DNA of 64,000 bases from Rhizobium sp. BK418 (GCF_004341105.1 NZ_SLZK01000005.1:422980-486979), one strand, 5' to 3'. Positions 35,264-43,901 are shown, counted from the stretch's first letter. Notes: generated by a model not told the origin, from the sequence alone. Program-made: numbers and translations.

Positions 35264-35299
35264 AAAAAATAAGCTCCGGCATTTGTCAATGCCGGAGCT
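35264..35299 (-). terminator. Terminator of ahcY
   Basis: AGCTCCGGCATT / AATGCCGGAGCT is a perfect 12-base stem with a four-base loop. Read leftward on the minus strand it is followed by TTATTTTTT, so it ends ahcY transcription, 30 bases after its stop. Confidence 0.9.
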
Positions 35300-35328
35300 A
35301 CCACATCTTGTGGATATTGAAGGTGAAA

Positions 35329-36729
35329 TCAGTATCTGTAGTGGTCGGACTTGAACGGACCCTGCGGCTTCACGCCGATATAGGCAGCCTGCTCTTCGCT
35401 AAGCTGGGTAAGCTTCACGCCGAGCTTGTCGAGGTGAAGGCGCGCAACCTTCTCGTCCAGATGCTTCGGCAGGATGTAGACCTTGTTCTCGTACTGACCG
35501 GGCTTGGTGAAGAGCTCGATCTGGGCCAGCGTCTGGTTGGTGAACGAGGCCGACATGACGAAGGATGGGTGGCCTGTTGCATTACCGAGGTTGAGGAGGC
35601 GGCCTTCGGAGAGAAGGATAATGCGGTTGCCCTTCGGGAACTCGATCAGGTCGACCTGCGGTTTGACGTTGGTCCACTTGAGGTTACGCAGCGCCGCGAC
35701 TTCGATTTCGTTGTCGAAGTGGCCGATATTGCCGACGATCGCCATGTCCTTCATCTGACGCATGTGATCGATCCGGATGACGTCCTTGTTGCCGGTCGTG
35801 GTGATGAAGATATCGGCGGAGGAAACGACATCCTCGAGCAGAACGACTTCATAGCCGTCCATGGCGGCCTGCAGGGCGCAGATCGGATCGGCTTCCGTGA
35901 CCTTGACGCGGGCGCCGGCGCCGGAGAGCGATGCGGCAGAACCTTTGCCGACGTCGCCGTAACCGCAGACGACGGCGACCTTGCCGGCCATCATCACGTC
36001 GGTGCCGCGGCGGATGCCGTCGACCAGCGATTCCTTGCAGCCATACTTGTTATCGAACTTCGACTTGGTGACGGAATCGTTGACGTTGATTGCCGGGAAG
36101 GGCAGCAGGCCCTTCTGGCTGAGCTGATAGAGGCGATTGACGCCCGTGGTGGTTTCTTCGGTGACGCCCTTGATGGCATCGCGCTGCTTGGTAAACCAGC
36201 CAGGCGTTGCTGTCAGCCGCTTCTTGATCTGGGCGAAGAGAATTTCTTCTTCTTCGGAATGGGGGTTCGAGAGAACGTCCTCACCGGCTTCGGCGCGGGC
36301 GCCAAGCAGGATGTACATGGTGGCGTCGCCGCCATCGTCGAGGATCATATTGGATAGGCCGCCATCAGCCCACTGGAATATCTTGTCGGTGTAGTTCCAG
36401 TAGTCGACGAGGGATTCACCCTTGATGGCAAATACCGGGATACCGGCGGCGGCGATTGCCGCTGCGGCATGGTCCTGGGTCGAGAAAATGTTGCAGGAAG
36501 CCCAGCGAACTTCGGCGCCGAGGGCGACCAATGTCTCGATGAGAACGGCGGTCTGGATCGTCATATGCAGCGAGCCGGTGATGCGCGCGCCCTTCAGCGG
36601 TTGGGATTCACCGAATTCAGCACGGGAGGCCATGAGGCCCGGCATTTCGGTTTCGGCGATGGTGATTTCCTTGCGGCCGAAATCTGCAAGGCCGATATCG
36701 GCGACGACATAGTCTTTTTCAGTGCTCAT
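35329..36729 (-). CDS. ahcY: S-adenosylhomocysteine hydrolase
   Basis: A 466-residue AhcY, which hydrolyses S-adenosylhomocysteine to adenosine and homocysteine and so keeps methylation running. SLHMTIQTAVLIETL, NIFSTQDHAAAAIA, the NAD-binding VAVVCGYGDVGKGSAA and the C-terminal KSDHYRY end are intact. Length is typical of the bacterial form with the internal insert. A strong palindromic operator lies about 130 bases upstream of the start; no SAH riboswitch was recognised. Own terminator downstream. Confidence 0.97.
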   Translation of the reverse strand: MSTEKDYVVADIGLADFGRKEITIAETEMPGLMASRAEFGESQPLKGARITGSLHMTIQTAVLIETLVALGAEVRWASCNIFSTQDHAAAAIAAAGIPVFAIKGESLVDYWNYTDKIFQWADGGLSNMILDDGGDATMYILLGARAEAGEDVLSNPHSEEEEILFAQIKKRLTATPGWFTKQRDAIKGVTEETTTGVNRLYQLSQKGLLPFPAINVNDSVTKSKFDNKYGCKESLVDGIRRGTDVMMAGKVAVVCGYGDVGKGSAASLSGAGARVKVTEADPICALQAAMDGYEVVLLEDVVSSADIFITTTGNKDVIRIDHMRQMKDMAIVGNIGHFDNEIEVAALRNLKWTNVKPQVDLIEFPKGNRIILLSEGRLLNLGNATGHPSFVMSASFTNQTLAQIELFTKPGQYENKVYILPKHLDEKVARLHLDKLGVKLTQLSEEQAAYIGVKPQGPFKSDHYRY

Positions 36730-36857
36730 AGGGTTCTCCAGGCTGAAAACGTCTCAAAAACATCGCAAGGACGCGACGTGACCGCGCGACGGATCAACGC
36801 GTGCGGAATGCACAGCATGTTCGCCGTTTAGCAGGCTTCAACCGGAATGGCAACGGA

Positions 36858-36886
36858 GATATAAAGAAGTCTTTATATCTTTATAT
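36858..36886. promoter_or_regulatory. Palindromic operator upstream of ahcY
   Basis: GATATAAAGA-AG-TCTTTATATC is a perfect ten-base inverted repeat, and the right half CTTTATAT is repeated once more directly after it. It lies between ahcY and the HPr gene in an AT-rich patch. ArsR-family SAM/SAH-responsive regulators act on ahcY and met genes in other Proteobacteria through similar AT-rich palindromes; assignment to such a regulator is inference. Confidence 0.6.
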
Positions 36887-36897
36887 GGCTCTGAAGA

Positions 36898-37173
36898 TCA
36901 GATTTCTTCGCCGAACTTGTTTTGGATGAGCTGGTCAAGCGCATCCAGTGCTTCGGCGGCCTGGTTGCCGGTGGCAGAGACGACGACGCTGGAGCCGGGG
37001 CTCGCCGCGAGCATCATCAGGCCCATGATGGAGGTGCCGCCAACCGTCATACCATCCTTGGAAACGGTGATCGTCGCGTCGAAGGCGTCGACGGTCTGAA
37101 CGAATTTCGCGGAGGCACGCGCGTGCAGACCGCGCTTGTTGATGATGAGCAATTCCCGGGAGAGCGACGTCAT
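36898..37173 (-). CDS. ptsH: HPr phosphocarrier protein (PTS-Ntr type)
   Basis: A 91-residue HPr. The phosphorylatable histidine sits in NKRGLHARASAKF (H17), and the regulatory serine region reads TSIMGLMMLAAS, as in HPr/NPr proteins. It takes phosphate from enzyme I (ptsP, not here) and passes it to EIIA proteins; no sugar permease is present, so this is a regulatory rather than transport PTS. The EIIA-Man gene lies upstream, nine bases away, and hprK precedes both. Confidence 0.93.
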   Translation of the reverse strand: MTSLSRELLIINKRGLHARASAKFVQTVDAFDATITVSKDGMTVGGTSIMGLMMLAASPGSSVVVSATGNQAAEALDALDQLIQNKFGEEI

Positions 37174-37182
37174 GAAGGCTTT

Positions 37183-37584
37183 CTATTTTCCGCTCAGCAC
37201 CCGGCTCGCGACATTGATGTATTTGCGCCCTGCCTCGGAAGCCTCGGCGAGCGCCTTTTCCATATTGTTTTCGCCGCGCACGCCGGCAAGCTTGATCAGC
37301 ATCGGCAGGTTGACGCCGGCGATAACTTCGGTGTGGCCGCTGCTCATGACAGAGATTGCGAGATTGGAAGGTGTGCCGCCGAACATGTCGGTGAGAATGA
37401 CGACGCCGTGGCCATCGTCTGCGCCGGAAACAGCTTCGAGAATGTCCTGTCGTCTTTGGTCCATATCGTCTTCCGGTCCAATGCAGACCGTTTCGATGAA
37501 TTTCTGAGGACCGACGACGTGCTCTACGGCATGACGAAACTCTTCAGCCAGCTTGCCATGAGTGACAAGCACAAGTCCGATCAT
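37183..37584 (-). CDS. manX: PTS EIIA component, mannose family (ManX-like)
   Basis: A 133-residue EIIA-Man domain beginning MIGLVLVTHGKLAEEF, where H9 is the expected phosphorylation site; GVVILTDMFGGTPSNLA is the family signature. It is a single-domain protein with no IIB part, consistent with a regulatory phosphorelay that senses carbon or nitrogen status. ATG 37584 has GGGAGCAG nine bases upstream and is preferred to an upstream in-frame start. Partner genes hpr and hprK flank it. Confidence 0.92.
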   Translation of the reverse strand: MIGLVLVTHGKLAEEFRHAVEHVVGPQKFIETVCIGPEDDMDQRRQDILEAVSGADDGHGVVILTDMFGGTPSNLAISVMSSGHTEVIAGVNLPMLIKLAGVRGENNMEKALAEASEAGRKYINVASRVLSGK

Positions 37585-37738
37585 GATATTACTGCTCCCA
37601 ATGGCATACGCAAACGGTGGCCCCAATATCGCAACGCAGCAATTACGTCCACCGGTGGGGGCACATCTTGGCGATCAAAAGCCGAAGTGCAAGATAAAAA
37701 TATAAATATATAGGCCGTATAGGGCCGTCCGGAAGACC

Positions 37739-38179
37739 TCAGCTTCCGATTTCCGGCGCTTTTGCCATCAGCACCGCAAGGGGCAGAGAGAGATGGGGCA
37801 ACAACCGCAATACAGGCAGCTCGAAACCCTCGGCGAGGATGGTGGTTTCCCCCTCTGGAGGGAGCCTGTTCTCACCCGTCGCGCTGCCTGGCAGGATCGC
37901 GAAGTGCATCGCCGCCTGGACAATATGGTCATGCCTTATGATGCCGGTTCCGCGCAATTCGATTAGTCCGGCAATGGCAGGCGGGCAGGTGGCAATAAGT
38001 GCGCCGTCCTGCTTCGAAAGAAACACCTGATCGTCGGCCACGAGGGCAGAGAAAAGTCCCTGCCTTCGCGCCTCCGCCATGCAGATAAAAGCGGTCATCG
38101 ACTTGCCCCAGCCTGAGGGGCCGGTGAACAGCAACCCAGTCTTTCCAATGACAATTGCGGTGGCGTGGATGTTGATCAT
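37739..38179 (-). CDS. hprK: HPr kinase/phosphorylase, short alphaproteobacterial form
   Basis: A 146-residue protein made only of the catalytic domain of HprK; the N-terminal domain of the Gram-positive enzyme is missing, as is usual in alphaproteobacteria. Walker A is GPSGWGKSM (about residues 20-28), followed by LVADDQVFL and the signature ELRGTGII. It phosphorylates a serine of HPr, tuning the phosphorelay. Its start overlaps the chvG stop by four bases, which ties the PTS switch to the ChvG/ChvI sensor in one transcript. Confidence 0.92.
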   Translation of the reverse strand: MINIHATAIVIGKTGLLFTGPSGWGKSMTAFICMAEARRQGLFSALVADDQVFLSKQDGALIATCPPAIAGLIELRGTGIIRHDHIVQAAMHFAILPGSATGENRLPPEGETTILAEGFELPVLRLLPHLSLPLAVLMAKAPEIGS

Positions 38180-39972
38180 GCCGAGGCATCGGCCGGAAGG
38201 GCAAGGATGAAGCGGGCGCCAAGCAGCTTGCCGCTTTCATCGTCGACGATGTTTTCAGCCCGTAACGAGCCGCCATGCGCCTCGGCGATCTGTCGGCTGA
38301 TGGAAAGCCCGAGGCCGGAATTCTGGCCGAAGCCTTCGGATTCCGGCCGGTCGGTATAAAAGCGCTCGAAGATGCGGTCGATATTCTCGGCCTGGATGCC
38401 CGGCCCGTTGTCTTCGATATAGACGACGCAACGGGAGCGGGTGCGGACCAGACGCACAGTGATCTTGCCGTCCTGCTCCGGCACGAAGGAGCGGGCGTTC
38501 TCGATAAGGTTAGTGATGATCTGTCCAATACGCAGGTCGTGTCCCTTGACGACGAAGCGCGTCTTGACGTTCGACTTGCGATCCACGACATATTCGATCT
38601 CGACCTTCTTCTTGTTGCTGCGGATCTGGCGCGACACCTCGATGAGGTCGCGCAGAAAGACTTCCAGATCCACTGAGCCAGCATCGACGCGCGCAAGCTC
38701 GGCATCGAGACGAGAAGCATCCGAGATATCGCTAATCAGACGGTCGAGGCGGCGGACATCGTGCTGGATGACGTCCATTAGCCGCTTCTTGGAATCGTCG
38801 GATTTGGCGAGCGGCAGGGTTTCGACGGCGCTGCGCAGCGAGGTCAGCGGGTTCTTCAGCTCATGGCTGACGTCGGCTGCAAAGCTTTCGATCGCATCGA
38901 TACGGTCGTAGAGAGCTGTCGTCATTTCGCGCAGCGCGATGGAAAGGTTGCCGATCTCGTCCTGACGTACGGAAAAATCAGGGATTTCCTCGCGCTCCTT
39001 CGCGCCGCGACGCACCCGGATAGCGGCGGCCGAAAGGCGGCGCAAGGGATTGGCGATCGTCGAGGAGAGAACGAGCGACAAGAGGACGTTCACGAGCGTC
39101 GCGACGCCGAAGACGCGCATGATGGCGAGACGCTCGGCATGGACGATATTGTCGATATCGCCAGCCTGCGTCGACAGCAGCAATACGCCGAGCACGGCCC
39201 GGAAGCGCTGGATCGGCACCGCGACCGAAACGATCAGCTCGCCCTTTTCCGTCGTGCGCACGACTGCGCCGCGCACACCCGTCAGTGCATTCATCACTTC
39301 GGGATAGATAGATCCATCGCCGCCCGGCGCCTCCTTATAGACAGGCAGATTGCCCGGCTGCAGTGCCTTGTTGAAGAGGGCGGTGAACCATTCGCCCCAA
39401 GTCTGCTTTTCCTCCTCCACCGGCGGCAGGTCGAAACGCAGAACCTGCCCACGAGAATAAAGGTGACGGGAATCGAGCAGCAGATTGGCATCGGCATCGA
39501 AGATGCGGGCGCGCGTGCGGGTCGGCGAGATCAGCCGACGAAGAACAGGCGCTACCTTTTCCGGATCGATCGGGAATTCCAGATCCTCGTCATTTGGCAC
39601 CGGCGTAATGCTCTGGCCGGCCTGCAGCTCGAGCAGTTTCTGCGGATCGATGGTGATCGAATTCGTATCGACGGAAGCGGAAGCTGAAACCGCACCGGCG
39701 ATGATTTCGCCCTGCGTCAGCAGACTTTCGACGCGCGCGTCAATCAGCCCCTCGCGAAACTGGTTGAGATAGAGAATACCACCGACGAGAACGAGCAGGG
39801 CCGCGAGGTTGAAGAAGACGATGCGGCGCGTCAGGCTCGAGAAAACGGCATTGCCGAAGATACGGCGGATCAGGGTGAAGGGATGCGACCAACGCCGGCC
39901 CTTGACGCGGCGCGTGCTTACGCCCTCCGCATCATCCAGATCCCTTTCCTGCACCAACTGTGCCAATGACAC
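38176..39972 (-). CDS. chvG: Sensor histidine kinase ChvG (ExoS)
   Basis: A 598-residue inner-membrane kinase. Two membrane segments (about residues 47-68 and 290-312) bound a periplasmic sensor domain; a HAMP linker leads to the DHp box FAADVSHELKNPLTSLRSAV and ATPase motifs NLIENARSF, DNGPGI and GQNSGLGLSIS. ChvG/ExoS with ChvI senses acid and envelope conditions and governs succinoglycan, motility and symbiosis or virulence in Rhizobiaceae. It follows chvI and is coupled to hprK. Confidence 0.96.
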   Translation of the reverse strand: MSLAQLVQERDLDDAEGVSTRRVKGRRWSHPFTLIRRIFGNAVFSSLTRRIVFFNLAALLVLVGGILYLNQFREGLIDARVESLLTQGEIIAGAVSASASVDTNSITIDPQKLLELQAGQSITPVPNDEDLEFPIDPEKVAPVLRRLISPTRTRARIFDADANLLLDSRHLYSRGQVLRFDLPPVEEEKQTWGEWFTALFNKALQPGNLPVYKEAPGGDGSIYPEVMNALTGVRGAVVRTTEKGELIVSVAVPIQRFRAVLGVLLLSTQAGDIDNIVHAERLAIMRVFGVATLVNVLLSLVLSSTIANPLRRLSAAAIRVRRGAKEREEIPDFSVRQDEIGNLSIALREMTTALYDRIDAIESFAADVSHELKNPLTSLRSAVETLPLAKSDDSKKRLMDVIQHDVRRLDRLISDISDASRLDAELARVDAGSVDLEVFLRDLIEVSRQIRSNKKKVEIEYVVDRKSNVKTRFVVKGHDLRIGQIITNLIENARSFVPEQDGKITVRLVRTRSRCVVYIEDNGPGIQAENIDRIFERFYTDRPESEGFGQNSGLGLSISRQIAEAHGGSLRAENIVDDESGKLLGARFILALPADASA

Positions 39973-40041
39973 CCTTTCGGAGGGCGGGGCCAGCCTGGCA
40001 GGCCCGCCACCCTCAATCGTCTCTTGCTGCGCCTTTCGGCG

Positions 40042-40779
40042 TCAGGCTGCTTCGCGGAAGCGGTAGCCCACTCCGTAAAGCGTTTCAATCATATCAAAGT
40101 CCGTATCGACCATCTTGAACTTCTTGCGTAGCCGCTTGATGTGGCTGTCGATGGTGCGGTCATCAACATACACCTGTTCGTCATAGGCGGCATCCATTAG
40201 GGCATCGCGGCTTTTCACCACACCCGGCCGCTGCGCAAGCGAATGCAGGATTAGGAATTCGGTAACGGTGAGGGTGACTGGCTCGCCCTTCCAGGTGCAG
40301 GTATGGCGCTCCTGGTCCATGACGAGCTGGCCGCGCTCGAGTGAGCGGGCTTGCTGAACCGCGCCGGCCTTCGGCGCGCCAACGACGGCGCCGCCGCCGG
40401 CCGCTGCCGCCTCTCGGCTCGACGCGCGGCGCAGAACGGCGCGAACGCGCTCGACCAGCAGGCGCTGGGAGAACGGCTTGGTAATGAAATCGTCGGCGCC
40501 CATTTTCAGGCCGAACAGCTCATCGATCTCTTCATCCTTGGAGGTGAGGAAGATGACCGGCATGTCCGACTTCTGGCGAAGGCGGCGAAGCAGCTCCATG
40601 CCGTCCATACGCGGCATCTTGATATCGAAGATCGCCAGTTGCGGCGGGCGGGCAAGCAGACCATCCAGCGCCGAAGCGCCATCCGTATAGGTCTCGACCT
40701 TATATCCCTCGGCTTCCAGTGCGATCGACACGGAAGTGAGAATATTGCGGTCGTCGTCAACGAGCGCGATTGTCGGCAT
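40042..40779 (-). CDS. chvI: Response regulator ChvI
   Basis: A 245-residue OmpR-type regulator, partner of ChvG. The receiver domain starts TIALVDDDRNILTSVSIAL, with the phosphoacceptor aspartate in LAIFDIKMPRMDGMELL and the lysine in DDFITKPFS; an alanine-rich linker leads to the winged helix (TEFLILHSLAQRPG, DDRTIDSHIKRLRKKF, YGVGYRF). I chose ATG 40779 (MPTIALVDDD), with GGAG nine bases upstream, over ATGs six and three codons earlier. Divergent from pckA, as in Sinorhizobium. Confidence 0.96.
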   Translation of the reverse strand: MPTIALVDDDRNILTSVSIALEAEGYKVETYTDGASALDGLLARPPQLAIFDIKMPRMDGMELLRRLRQKSDMPVIFLTSKDEEIDELFGLKMGADDFITKPFSQRLLVERVRAVLRRASSREAAAAGGGAVVGAPKAGAVQQARSLERGQLVMDQERHTCTWKGEPVTLTVTEFLILHSLAQRPGVVKSRDALMDAAYDEQVYVDDRTIDSHIKRLRKKFKMVDTDFDMIETLYGVGYRFREAA

Positions 40780-41117
40780 GGTATTCATCTCCGTCATCAG
40801 TGCGCAATCTCCCGGATTTCGTCTCCCCAGGCGGTCTTTAGGACCGGTTGCGCTTATGGAGGATAAAGGTGGAACAAATTGTGGCAAAGATAAAGGGGTA
40901 GATTGCCAGCGCTGATCAGGCCGCAATCGTAAGTCGTGCGACAAGTTGTTTCAACAGGACGCCTTCAAACGATTTAAAATGAATTCTCCAGATTTAAATC
41001 GATTAATTATCTGATATTGTTATATTTTCTGAAATTATATCTATTGCCATTTAAAATTTCTCCTCTTACTTTCGCGCATATTTTAACGGCCAAGGCGCCT
41101 CAGCGAAGGGAAAAGCT
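40780..41117. promoter_or_regulatory. chvI/pckA divergent promoter region with LacI-type operator candidate
   Basis: A 338-base gap, strongly AT-rich from 40965 to 41090. The palindrome GATTTAAATC (40991-41000) overlaps TTAAATCGATTAA with the perfect core AATCGATT (40997-41004), whose central CG is typical of LacI-family operators. A further GATTTAAAAT lies at 40971. Rhizobial pckA is regulated by the LacI-family PckR, so this is a candidate PckR site; that is inference. No gene is seen here. Confidence 0.55.
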
Positions 41118-42728
41118 ATGGAGACGTTCGGAGTTCACAACCAGGCAATCGAGCTGGCGACGATCGGTTTCAGCGACGTACGGAGCGTCCGTTACAACCT
41201 TTCCGCCGCTCTTCTCTACGAGGAAGCGATTCGCCGAGGAGAGGCCGAACTGACAGCCCAGGGCGCTCTTCGAGCCACCACTGGCCAGCACACGGGCCGT
41301 TCTCCGCGCGACAAGTTCTTCGTCCGCGATGAGAATACGGATGGTCAGATCTGGTGGGACAACAACAAGCCGATGTCGCCGGAGCATTTCGCCCTGCTGC
41401 ATAAGGACATGTTGGCCCATGCCGTCGGCAAGGATCTTTTCGTGCAGGATCTCATCGGCGGGGCCGACGCGGGCCAGTCGCTGCCGACGCGCGTCGTGAC
41501 CGAATTTGCCTGGCACTCGCTCTTCATCCGTAATCTGCTGATCCGTCCGAAGGCCGATGCGCTTGCAGATTTTGCGCCGAAGCTGACGATCATCGATCTG
41601 CCGAGCTTCAAGGCCGATCCGGAACGCTACGGCTGCCGCACCGAAACGGTGATCGCATGCGATCTGACCAACGGTATCGTTCTGATCGCCGGCACCTCCT
41701 ATGCCGGCGAGATGAAGAAATCGGTCTTCACTGTGCTGAACTACCTGCTGCCCGCCAAGGGCGTCATGCCGATGCACTGCTCGGCCAATGTCGGCCCGGC
41801 AGGTGACGCTGCGGTCTTTTTCGGCCTGTCAGGTACGGGCAAGACGACGCTCTCGGCCGACCCATCCCGCACGCTGATCGGCGACGACGAGCATGGCTGG
41901 GGCGAAAACGGCATCTTCAATTTCGAAGGTGGCTGCTACGCCAAGACCATCCGTCTGTCGGCGGAAGCCGAGCCAGAAATCTATGCGACCACTCAACGTT
42001 TCGGCACCGTGCTTGAAAACGTCGTCCTCGACGAGAAGCGCGAGCCGGATTTTGACGATGCGTCGCTGACGGAAAATACCCGCTGCGCCTATCCGATGGA
42101 CTTCATTCCGAACGCATCGGAAACCGGCCTTGCCGGTCATCCGAAGACCATCATCATGCTGACGGCTGATGCTTTCGGCGTGATGCCGCCAATCGCCAAG
42201 CTGACACCGGATCAGGCCATGTACCACTTCCTGTCCGGCTACACTGCCAAGGTGGCGGGCACGGAAAAGGGTGTCACGGAGCCGGAAGCGACTTTCTCGA
42301 CTTGCTTCGGCGCACCTTTCATGCCGCGCCATCCGGCCGAATACGGCAATCTGCTGAAGGAGCTCATCCGGCGCCACGGAGTCGAATGCTGGCTCGTAAA
42401 CACCGGCTGGACCGGCGGTGCTTACGGTACCGGCAAACGCATGCCGATCAGGGCAACCCGAGCACTGCTGACGGCGGCCCTCTCCGGCGAGCTCGCAAAG
42501 GTTGAACTCCGTACGGATCCGAATTTTGGCTTTGCCGTTCCGGTTGCGGTCGAAGGCCTCGATACGGGCATTCTCGACCCGCGCTCGACCTGGGCCGATA
42601 AGCCGGCCTACGACGCGCAGGCTGAAAAGTTGGTCTCCATGTTCATCACCAACTTCGCCAAGTTCGAGGATCATGTCGACGGCGGCGTGCGCGACGCAGC
42701 GCCAGGTGTCAAGGCCGCCGCCGAGTAA
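41118..42728 (+). CDS. pckA: Phosphoenolpyruvate carboxykinase (ATP)
   Basis: A 536-residue PckA that converts oxaloacetate to PEP, the entry to gluconeogenesis needed on succinate and other C4 acids. TGQHTGRSPRDKFFVRD, the kinase loop FFGLSGTGKTTLSADP and DDEHGWGENGIFNFEGGCYAK are intact, with the late NTGWTGGAYGTGKRM. ATG 41118 follows AAGGGAAAAG. Divergent from chvI; a parS-like palindrome and a hairpin follow the stop. Confidence 0.97.
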   Translation: METFGVHNQAIELATIGFSDVRSVRYNLSAALLYEEAIRRGEAELTAQGALRATTGQHTGRSPRDKFFVRDENTDGQIWWDNNKPMSPEHFALLHKDMLAHAVGKDLFVQDLIGGADAGQSLPTRVVTEFAWHSLFIRNLLIRPKADALADFAPKLTIIDLPSFKADPERYGCRTETVIACDLTNGIVLIAGTSYAGEMKKSVFTVLNYLLPAKGVMPMHCSANVGPAGDAAVFFGLSGTGKTTLSADPSRTLIGDDEHGWGENGIFNFEGGCYAKTIRLSAEAEPEIYATTQRFGTVLENVVLDEKREPDFDDASLTENTRCAYPMDFIPNASETGLAGHPKTIIMLTADAFGVMPPIAKLTPDQAMYHFLSGYTAKVAGTEKGVTEPEATFSTCFGAPFMPRHPAEYGNLLKELIRRHGVECWLVNTGWTGGAYGTGKRMPIRATRALLTAALSGELAKVELRTDPNFGFAVPVAVEGLDTGILDPRSTWADKPAYDAQAEKLVSMFITNFAKFEDHVDGGVRDAAPGVKAAAE

Positions 42729-42747
42729 TTCGCCAATAAATCCTTGG

Positions 42748-42763
42748 CGATTCACGTGAAACC
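42748..42763. promoter_or_regulatory. Second parS-like site
   Basis: CGATTCACGTGAAACC matches the parS consensus TGTTTCACGTGAAACA at 13 of 16 positions, including the full TTCACGTGAAAC core, and shares the A at position 3 with the site at 3471. It lies in the gap between pckA and arfB, about 41 kb from the predicted origin. Confidence 0.5.
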
Positions 42764-42786
42764 CGGTGTTCCTAGCGCCGGGTTTC
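42758..42786 (+). terminator. Hairpin after pckA
   Basis: GAAACCCGG pairs perfectly with CCGGGTTTC over an eleven-base loop, 30 bases past the pckA stop. No long T-tract follows, so termination may be weak. Its left arm overlaps the parS-like palindrome. Confidence 0.5.
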
Positions 42787-42850
42787 CGGTCGCCCAGTCG
42801 CCGGATTTCATCCGCTTTCAATTTGCAGCCATTTTGCGCTAGAAGGCGGT

Positions 42851-43288
42851 ATGGCCAGCGACGCGCTCTATATTAACGACAGGATCACCATCGCAGGATG
42901 GGAGCTGACGGAACAGTTCGTTCTGGCAGGTGGCCCTGGCGGTCAGAATGTCAACAAGGTCTCGACCGCCGTCCAACTCTTCTTCAACATTCCGAATTCG
43001 CCTTCGCTTAACGAGCGGGTGAAGGCCAATGCGATCAAGCTTGCCGGCCGGCGCATGTCGAAGGACGGCGTGCTGATGATCGAGGCCAGCCGCTTCCGCA
43101 GCCAGGAGCGCAATCGCGAGGATGCGCGCGAGCGGCTGAAGGAATTGATCCTCGAGGCCGCCAAGTCGCCACCACCGCCGCGCAAGAAGACCAAGCCGAC
43201 CAAGGGTTCGGTCGAGCGGCGCCTGAAGGAAAAATCCGGCCGCTCGGAAGTCAAGAAGATGCGCGGCCGCCCGGCCGGCAGCGAATGA
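42851..43288 (+). CDS. arfB: Alternative ribosome-rescue factor ArfB
   Basis: A 145-residue class-I release-factor-like hydrolase. The catalytic GGQ loop is GGPGGQNVNKVSTAVQL (about residues 27-43), and the basic tail (PPPPRKKTKPTKGSVERRLK onward) is the part that fills the empty mRNA channel. It frees stalled peptidyl-tRNA from non-stop ribosomes. No codon-recognition domain is present, separating it from prfA/prfB. alkB starts two bases after the stop. Confidence 0.93.
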   Translation: MASDALYINDRITIAGWELTEQFVLAGGPGGQNVNKVSTAVQLFFNIPNSPSLNERVKANAIKLAGRRMSKDGVLMIEASRFRSQERNREDARERLKELILEAAKSPPPPRKKTKPTKGSVERRLKEKSGRSEVKKMRGRPAGSE

Positions 43289-43289
43289 C

Positions 43290-43901
43290 ATGCGGGAGCT
43301 TCTAAGCGGCATCCGCCATCTTCCGGAATATCTGGATCGCAGCCGCCAGGACGCGTTGATCGGCATCATCAGGATGATCGTCGCTGAAGCGCCGCTCTAC
43401 GTGCCGGTCATGCCTGGCACCGGCAAGCCGATGTCGGTGCGCATGACCAATTGCGGTTCGCTCGGCTGGGTGACGGATAAGGAGCGCGGCTATCGCTATC
43501 AGCCGATGCATCCGGCGACAGGCAAGCCGTGGCCGGCGATCCCTCAGGAATTGCTGGAAATCTGGAACGACGTATCGGGCTACGACAAGCAGCCGGAGGC
43601 CTGCCTCGTCAATTTCTATTCGGATGAGGCGCGCATGGGCCTGCATCAGGATAAGGATGAGAGTGACCTAAAGGCACCGGTCGTCTCGATTTCGCTCGGC
43701 AATGCCTGCCTGTTTCGCGTGGGTGGACTGAACCGGAACGACAAGACCATGTCCCTCAAACTGTCGAGCGGTGATCTCGTCATTCTCGGCGGGGAAGGCC
43801 GGCTCTGCTTCCACGGCGTCGACCGCATCTATCCGGCGACCTCGACGCTTTTGAAGAACGGCGGCCGCATCAACCTGACGCTCCGCCGCGTGAACCCCTG
43901 A
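43290..43901 (+). CDS. alkB: AlkB-type 2-oxoglutarate/Fe(II) DNA repair dioxygenase
   Basis: A 203-residue AlkB homolog that oxidatively removes methyl groups from N1-methyladenine and N3-methylcytosine. Substrate-side CLVNFYSDEARMGLHQDKDE holds the first His and Asp iron ligands (HQD), the second His is in CFHGVDRI, and RINLTLRRVN supplies the 2-oxoglutarate arginines. Cytoplasmic. Two bases downstream of arfB, so co-transcription is likely. It is convergent with coaA at a short gap. Confidence 0.93.
   Translation: MRELLSGIRHLPEYLDRSRQDALIGIIRMIVAEAPLYVPVMPGTGKPMSVRMTNCGSLGWVTDKERGYRYQPMHPATGKPWPAIPQELLEIWNDVSGYDKQPEACLVNFYSDEARMGLHQDKDESDLKAPVVSISLGNACLFRVGGLNRNDKTMSLKLSSGDLVILGGEGRLCFHGVDRIYPATSTLLKNGGRINLTLRRVNP

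Noticed and set aside
36730..36897. SAH riboswitch upstream of ahcY
   Set aside because: I could not trace the conserved core of known SAH riboswitches; the palindrome is symmetric DNA better suited to a protein operator.
40780..40944. Long N-terminal extension of ChvI
   Set aside because: The extra residues are unlike response regulators, and a good ribosome-binding site precedes the ATG at 40779.
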